DNA of 64,000 bases from contig JAWRVZ010000063.1 of assembly GCA_037043235.1 (NCBI GenBank), positions 1,371,501 to 1,435,500 on the forward strand. The letters run 5' to 3'. The notes under the pieces were generated by a model, which had not been told where the DNA came from, did not search any database, and saw only the letters and a program-made list of their open reading frames with translations. Positions 57,460 through 64,000 of the stretch are shown one piece after another. Every line of letters starts with the position of its first letter. Position 1 is the first letter of the stretch. This stretch comes from Rhodeus uyekii. Its lineage: Eukaryota; Chordata; Actinopteri; Cypriniformes; Acheilognathidae. Both the position numbers and the translations under genes were made by a program.

Positions 57460-59439
57460 TATATCATGAAGGAATGTTCACACAGTGACATCATGCGCAT
57501 GTGTATTATGTGATCAGTCTATAGGAGTGTACCGTTTCTTTACAAAGTAACATTGCCAACTACTGGCCTGGCAGCGGAATAGAGTGTTTCTAGTAGTTTT
57601 CGACTGTGACCTTTTTTGTCAATGTTGTCATCTGTTTTCTGTTTTCATTTCTGGCAAAGCTGCATTTAAATGTATTTAAAAATACAAATTATCCATAGAC
57701 TTGCATTCGAAAAAGAGATAAAAGCTTGCTTGAAAACAGGAACATTTGTAGGATCAATGGTCAATTTTCTCTTGTGCAATATGTTGAATCAGTGAGATTC
57801 AACATATTGAATCGTTTTTTGTTCAAAGCTACAAACAATTAGTCATATTCACTTATAACTAAATTATTGTTGCTTAGGGTTCAATACATCATTATTCAGG
57901 ACACGCTTAAGGAGCTGGTTTATAATTACATCTGGGCTACACACAACATTTTTTCTTGTTCTTGTAGCTTGAAAAATCAGTTAAACAAAAGTCAACTTAA
58001 TGAAGATGTACTGCTTCTATAAATGACTACATTTTTCAATCTGGATATGATATTCTGTCCTCTAGAGCACTAAATACCTTAACAGCATCCATTACGACAG
58101 ATTTCACTTAACATGTTACTCAAAGTAAATAGTTGCACATTTCCAAATTACACAAGGCAGCACTCAAAGATAATATATTGTTCCAGCTACTTTCCATGTA
58201 ACGCTGCTTTTACCAACGCCAACTTTCTTTAATCTCACCCCTGCTTTCTAAAAAAAAGGTCACAGCACAGCATTTCAGCATTTTTATTTCAAGGAACTTA
58301 GCTGTCCTTGGGAGTTGGCCATGTACGTTCCTAAAATAAGCATTAAAGAAAATATATCTGCTGGATCCGTGTATTAAATTTGGCAGTTTAAATATGGTTC
58401 TCCATTAACACTTCAAAACAGGATTATGAATGACCAATAACTCTGAGGAGTAATTTTTCCTCTGAAATATCAGTCATCTTCCTATCAAAGGTTTATGGGG
58501 CCCATGAGGGTTCGGAAATATTATTTTGGAATGCTGCTCTAGTCCTGTCAAACACAATTAGGGAGAGACAAGTCGGAGTGATTCAGTTGAGTTTCGTTAC
58601 CGTCAGAGACAATCAACGGCACAGGCACAACTCCTTGTATCTTCATCTCATGGACATCTATCCTTTCATAAAGCTCATTCATTACCATCCACATCCTCAG
58701 ACGGTTAATTATCTTTCCGTGTCTATGTCTCTCTCACCTTGGGACTAAACAGGAAAAGGCTGGGCTTTGGGCCTGAGGGCAGGACTTGGTTAATCAGGCA
58801 AGGATTTCCTCTGGAGACAAACTTCTATAAACGGCAATATCACCGCTCAAGATCACAGAGTTCAGTTTCCATCATTACATCCTGAGTGTCACTGACCGAT
58901 CCCTCCTCATAAATCAACGTCTGAATGCTCAATGAGAGGCGGACGCATATTTGGCAAGCGCACATTTTTACATACAAACAGAAATATAGAAGCTTTATGT
59001 AAGTTATAATGCATGCATGGATGAGTACCAAATATGAAATTTATGTAAGAAAAGATACAAGTTCAAAAGAATGTTTTATTAATACATTCATTCCTTTTAG
59101 TTGAAACATGAGGATGTTTTATTAATACATCCTTTTTAGTTTTTTTTGATACATTGTTTTAGTGAAATGTGGGCAACCTTTTATTTATAAGGAAGTATTT
59201 CTTAATTCATGGACACTATATTTTTTGTCATGTCGTGTGCAGAGCTTTTTAATATGAGAATAGATGTGTTAAAAAAGGACAGATAACTAAGTATGTCCAT
59301 ATTATTAAATGCAAGTTTTAAACATTGAATTAAAACTAAATAATGGTCTCAATATTAACAAAGTAAATAAATGTATTAGAAAATGTATCACTCATAATGT
59401 TTCCATTAAGAGTAATTTTTAGATAACGTACATTGTACT
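57460..59439. other. Unannotated interval
   Basis: 57780-57812 has a small palindrome around 'attcaacatattgaat'. 58560-58960 is GC-balanced and might be conserved non-coding DNA. No gene supported. Confidence 0.5.
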
Positions 59440-59585
59440 TACTCAAAAAAGTACTGAGTAATTTTAATTAACTACATGTAGTTACTATATAGGGTTTGGT
59501 TTAGTTACCTTTAATTATGCATAATTTACTGTTATTACTATAGTAAGTAAATGTAACCACGTCATCTTAAAATATAGTGTAAACC
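59440..59585. repeat. MITE fragment ('tagtaagtaaatgtaa' type)
   Basis: 'aactacatgtagttactata', 'taattatgcataatttactg' and 'aaaatatagtgtaaacc' match a dispersed fish MITE I recall; only one end is present. Confidence 0.4.
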
Positions 59586-59767
59586 TTTCTATTTTTTTAT
59601 TCCTTTTTTAATTTATGGAATAATGCACACCTCTTTGATATATAATAATCATAAAATACTGGCTAGTACTATAAAGTAAAAAATAAGCACAAATATAACT
59701 GTAATACTTCACGGTATTTTGGTTAACTACCTATTGTATGCCGACACCGCAATTAATTTCAACATTC

Positions 59768-60037
59768 GGTGACACTTTAATTTAGGGTCCAGTTCTCATT
59801 ATGAACTAGTTGCTTATTATCATCCATGCTACAAGGATATTGGCTGGTTATTACACATATTAATACCTTATTCTGCATGACCATATACTACATCTCTAAT
59901 CCTACCTAATTTCTTCCCAATACCTAAACTTAACATCTTCCTTACTATTAATAAACAGTAATTAGTAGTTTATTGAGGCAAAAGTCGTAGTTAATAGTTA
60001 GTTAAAAGTGAGAATTGCATCCTAATCTAAAGTGACC
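59768..60037. repeat. MITE with imperfect terminal inverted repeats (about 270 bp)
   Basis: The left end 'ggtgacactttaatttaggg' and the reverse complement of the right end 'aggtcactttagattaggat' pair over about 30 bp ('gttctca' / 'attctca' next). The interior is AT-rich with TTAGTAG-type phrases. Class not determined. Confidence 0.75.
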
Positions 60038-61205
60038 TCACGTTCTACAGCTGTTATTTAGTTTTGAAAATGTACGTAAGACTTCATATTCATATTCTTT
60101 CCCAAATATGCAGGCAGTTTTGGATTCTTCCCAAAGAAGTAACTCCTCAACATTCGATCGCTGCCCCATTGAACAGATGTCTATAATCGGTTTGAGAAAA
60201 GTTAAAGTGTTGATGATGTACTGTAGGGGATTTTCAAGGTGTAGCAGATGGACGGGACTTGTAATATTTGTGTAAATGACACTAAAGTACATCACTAATT
60301 GGTTTATAAAATTACAGATGAATTATAATTAAAACCTATATGATTAGAGAACCTCAAAACATACAACACTGCTTGCTGACTTTTTCGGCTTGTGTCTCTG
60401 GTCACTGGGGCGATGTTATTTGAGATTGCTTTGGCCATGAGCTTCATAGAGCACAAGGTGGTGCAAGTAGGACAGATAATGATACAAAAGACTCTTCCAC
60501 TCATATTGGTGTTTCTTCAATCTTGGGCTTCTTTGGGCCAATGGACATTTAAAGTATAGTAGAAAACATGTTTTACCTTTTCACTATGTTTAATTCGCCC
60601 ACTAAAAATCACTTATCACTTATTCTGTATTTTTCAACTTCATGTCATGTCCAGAACATCTCAAATATATCTATATATTTTTTATATATTTATGGCCTAA
60701 TTCTATTTTCACAGCCAGCATTAAAAATAATCCTAAACACATACAATTAAATAATATTATTAGCAACATTTGGAAAAAAATAAGGATTGGAAGTGAAGGT
60801 CTGATTAGAAGTGATGCAATGAAATATTGGACTGACAAGTAAAATCATGTCTCATTCTCATCAAGCTCCTCTCTGACACTGTTATCTCCTTGGTAATGCC
60901 ACTTAATATGTTGGAGACAGCCATTGTGTCCAGTTTTCATTCAATAAAAGTCGATTGTGCCAGAAGAGTCTCTGGGTATAATTTCAGTTGCGCTTTCATG
61001 AGCTTTTACATATGCGCATGAAAGTGGTTTTGAACCACTAAAATAAACGAGAAAAATAAATAGAGTGTTTCGAGGCTAGAAAACACCTATAAATGTATCC
61101 ACACTAGTGTGGCCATAGCATGAGAAAATCGCTAGCTTCTTATGATTGCAGATCCACTTGGTTTTGATAGTTTGTTATCTAATCCAATGACATTAAAAAA
61201 AAATT
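60038..61205. other. Unannotated interval
   Basis: No gene supported. AT-rich. Confidence 0.5.
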
Positions 61206-61292
61206 TGCTTTCACAGTGTTGTATGGTTAAAGGTCTCGGCTGGTAACTGAAAGCAAGCTGCAAGTTGCTTTGGATAAAAGCGTCAGCTACAG
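61206..61292 (+). repeat. SINE tail fragment
   Basis: 'gttgctttggataaaagcgt' preceded by a degraded body ('taactgaaagcaagctgcaa'). Confidence 0.55.
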
Positions 61293-61880
61293 TAACTGAT
61301 TTTAGCAGGTTTTATAAATTGTGAGAGATTTTATTTTATAGTTAAAGAGACGATGTATGGATGTATGTATATACATGTAGGTGAATGAGTGTTTACAGTT
61401 TCTGGCACTGCTGACTGAAGCCAGCAAGAAATTACACAAAGATGAATTTAAATAGTTTGTATACACTCCAGGCCCAATGAGAATCAGGCAGCTGACGTTA
61501 CAGCTCAAGAGGAGAAACAAACACATAGTCTCTCTGTGCTTTCCTTTACTTTCCTGTGTGAGAAATGTTTGAATGCAGCCATCCTCACAATAGCTCTGAT
61601 TCTGCCTTTTCTCTCTAATTTAGAATCAGACATTAAGCTGAATATGTAATCTTGTTGTCTCTAGCCACTTCAAAACGGACAAAAAAGGACAATACAATGC
61701 TTGTTGCCAAGCTCTCAACGCCTCAAACAAGACTGAATGTGTAATCTGAATATATCATACTGCCCGGTCTGTGAAGTGCAATCTTTGTTTTCTTGACATA
61801 TGATATAATGCAGTAAAACCACTTTTATGACAGGTTGTGGGTGTTGCTGAATTTGGGGCCAAAAAGCAGACTTGCTTACT
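61293..61880. other. Unannotated stretch
   Basis: Nothing recognised. Confidence 0.5.
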
Positions 61881-61885
61881 CCTAC

Positions 61886-62615
61886 TGTCACGGTCTTGTC
61901 TCGTTGTTCACATCCGGGTCCCTTCTATGTATCTTCCACATCCTTCCCGCACCTGTCGTTGTCTAATCACTTTCCTTAAGTCTCGTCAGGTGTGTTGCAT
62001 TTACCCTTGTGTATTTATATCCTCCTGTGTTCCCTTGTCGTTGACGTTATGTCGTGTGTGGATGCCATCTCTGTGTTCTTAGCTATCTACCCGTTTTGCA
62101 GTATGAGTGCCGGTTTGTTTTGTATTTAAAGAACAGTGATTCCTCGCCACTTCGCAGTTCAAGTTTCGCGGCCTCAGTGCATCGCGGATGTTTCAAAAAT
62201 ATTAATTGAAAAATAAGTAAAAAAATACCGCCATATCGGCAGCTGTATTGAGGAAAGCAGCGTTGCTTCATCATGATGCGAGAGAAACGGTTTCCCAGGA
62301 TGCCAGACAAAGAGAAACTCTCTCAGAGGCTTTGTACACACCCACGGCACTCAGACAAGACACGTGATTGGTTCCCGGCACGAGATCAACGAATGAGAGC
62401 ACGAGTGGATGTATCCCGTGAGCTGATTGGCTGATCCTGCTTCACGGATTTTCACCTCATTCATTACAAAATGACCTTGGTCCGGTCCACATTAACCTCG
62501 ATAAACGAGGGATTACTGTATTTTGGTTTCGGTTTTCAAATAAAGAGACTTTTCATTTGGGAACCTATTCTCCTCATCCTTCCTCTCCGCATCGCACACG
62601 TCCCAAAGTGTAACA
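61886..62615 (+). mobile_element. Solo LTR with nested Tigger-like element
   Basis: Starts TGTCACGGTCTTGTCTC and ends AAAGTGTAACA. CCTAC flanks both ends (61881-61885, 62616-62620), a 5-bp target duplication. TATA-like 'tatttatat' at 62012-62020 and AATAAA at 62539-62544. Without the nested element (62134-62518) the LTR is about 345 bp, close to the 339 bp of the copy at 56846, which shares its start. Confidence 0.9.
62134..62518 (+). mobile_element. Tigger-like element, family 2, copy 3 (385 bp, inside LTR)
   Basis: Left end cagtgattcctcgccacttc; right end gataaacgagggattactg, then TA (62519-62520). The left flank is AA, not TA. Internal phrases 'gagagaaacggtttcccagg' and 'ctcagacaagacacgtgatt' match copies 1 and 2. 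Confidence 0.88.
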
Positions 62616-62620
62616 CCTAC

Positions 62621-63685
62621 ATGGACCTTCCTCCATCTTCATTCAAACATATTAGAAAAAAATATGGCAATTATGGGCTTGATGATTCACAAAACACCAA
62701 ATCATTTATAATCTACATGGTTCAAAATTCAAAATGAATTTTTTTTCTTTGTTGCCCCTGTGTACGATAATTTCCTGTGATGGACAAGAGAATAAAGCAC
62801 TATTTTTGCCCCTAATACCAACAACAGGGTAGGCATAGGGATATACTGAATCATGAACAGAACAGTGACCTTCATGCCAACATTTCACTCGCAACAACAA
62901 GAACAACTGTTAAACTTGTTAAAGCCTGTGTACCAAACAGAAACAGCTGCTCCCCGATTTATGCCTGACTTTTCAAGTCTAAAACTTCAGGCAGGCATCA
63001 AATAGAGATAAAACATTTCAGCAAAAATGCGTTGGTCAGGAAAATGTAGTAGCATATCTATGGCAAGCCAACTTAGCTTTTAATTTTCTGGTTTAGTAGT
63101 AATTCAATTTAGAAATTCATGGGTTTAACTCCCCCAAAAATGTAAAAATGGAGCCTCCCAGACACCATCTAAACACTGAGAGAGGTCCACTCTGATGCGC
63201 TACATGGGAGAAGAAAAAAAAGCGCTTTTTCGATTAAAGAGGGTCATCACATTGTGTATTAGCATCACTGAACTGCACAAAAGACCCTTAAGTTGACATT
63301 TTCTTTTTACTTAATTCTGATTGCAAAGTTTTGGACATGCCTGATATATAGTGCCGCATAAAACCTGAGGGCTAGTTGGACTCGGAGTTTGACAGTAGTT
63401 TTCCAGGTCTTCCAAGGCCACAGGAAACACTAAGTGCCACAGATCAGCTATGAATGCTTGGTAATGTAATCTCTAATCATATTCACTCCTAATTGAATCT
63501 CATTTGAAAGCATCTGGACCCGAGCCCACTGCATCACTTCTTGCCCCTGCACCAGATTGATTAGCTTGCTCTCTCAGTTCTGCAAGGCTATTACTTGGAG
63601 AAAAGTCTCAAATAGTAGTCATCTCCACAGGCTGGGTTATCTTGATAATGTATTTCACACTCTTAATTTCCTATCTCCACCGCCC
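62621..63685. other. Unannotated interval
   Basis: No gene supported. Confidence 0.5.
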
Positions 63686-63946
63686 TCCGAGAAGGTCACA
63701 GTCATAGAACCAGAGAAGATTATGACTGCACAACAGTCAGATCAGGAGCCGCACTGCCCCGTGGAAGTGCAGCCGATAGTCGCTGCTGCGATGACAGAGT
63801 GCGTACAGGAAGGACAGCCAGTTCTTGGAGCAGAACGTTTACGGAAATATAGGAAATACCACTGGAGAGACTCAGAGGCAGCCACAGATTCAAGTTGGCC
63901 GGTTCTCAAAGCTCTTCCTTGCATTCACAAAAGAACCCATCTATAA
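63686..63946 (+). CDS. Candidate coding segment of unknown identity
   Basis: An open frame runs from before 63686 to a stop at 63944-63946, with an AG after a pyrimidine-rich stretch (near 63691) that could act as acceptor and an internal ATG at 63720. It reads MTAQQSDQEPHCPVEVQPIV, AAAMTECVQEGQPVLGAERL, RKYRKYHWRDSEAATDSSWP. Composition is protein-like and CpG-containing, unlike the AT-rich surroundings. I recognise no domain and see no clear donor. It could also be untranslated or chance. Confidence 0.28.
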   Translation, partial: SEKVTVIEPEKIMTAQQSDQEPHCPVEVQPIVAAAMTECVQEGQPVLGAERLRKYRKYHWRDSEAATDSSWPVLKALPCIHKRTHL

Positions 63947-64000
63947 ATATGACCAAAACAAAAGGGACTCAAACCAGCTTGTGTAACCTTTGTGTAAAGG
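63947..64000. other. Window end, nothing seen
   Basis: No feature. Confidence 0.5.

Overview
The window looks like repeat-rich, non-coding DNA (intron or intergenic) from a teleost fish, most likely a cypriniform. It holds long CA/TG, GA, TA and ATCT microsatellites. It also carries DIRS retrotransposons, Tc1-like, hAT-like and pogo/Tigger-like DNA transposons, LTR remnants, and a tRNA-derived SINE ending in a 'gctttggataaaagcgtctg' type tail that I associate with cyprinid genomes. No bacterial or organellar features are present and no complete host gene is visible. The best host-gene candidate is one short first-exon-like ORF at 34929-35049 with a splice donor. It resembles the segment upstream of the SAM domain in DLC/STARD-type RhoGAPs, but that identity is from memory and tentative.

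Layout. 1-2553: 5' half of a DIRS element on the minus strand, with a gag-like ORF and an RT open to the window edge. 2554-2614: a 28-bp palindrome and a 42-bp Tigger-type miniature. 2949-7770: microsatellites, a SINE and an LTR-like repeat set in an ATCT array. 8395-10095: a second, deleted DIRS copy with a decayed tyrosine recombinase. 13448-15385: two Tigger-like elements. 17214-18529: a complete 1,316-bp LTR-only (TRIM-like) retrotransposon with 324-bp LTRs, a TCCAG target duplication and a primer-binding site matching tRNA-Phe. 22547-22957: a miniature DIRS derivative. 28670-30865: LINE fragment, a 14-bp minisatellite split by a 5S-derived SINE, and a Tigger-like element. 33445-35049: truncated Tigger-like copy, then the candidate exon. 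42965-43647: DIRS pol remnant. 44924-46325: large compound microsatellites around an LTR-like repeat. 46350-50272: Tc1 (DD37E, one frameshift), hAT MITE with a perfect 8-bp duplication, Tc1 (DD36E remnant). 53409-54468: longest Tigger-like copy. 56783-57459 and 61886-62615: two nested composites, an LTR inside a Tigger-like element and a Tigger-like element inside an LTR.

Functionally this is a record of transposition rather than a set of cooperating genes. Four DIRS-derived loci, three families of TA-flanked Tigger-like elements (CAGT termini), at least two solo LTRs and two Tc1 families share the interval. The most useful structures are the TRIM with nearly identical LTRs, the reciprocal LTR/Tigger nesting that allows relative dating, and the candidate alternative first exon. 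Family names rest on visible motifs and recall. No database was searched.
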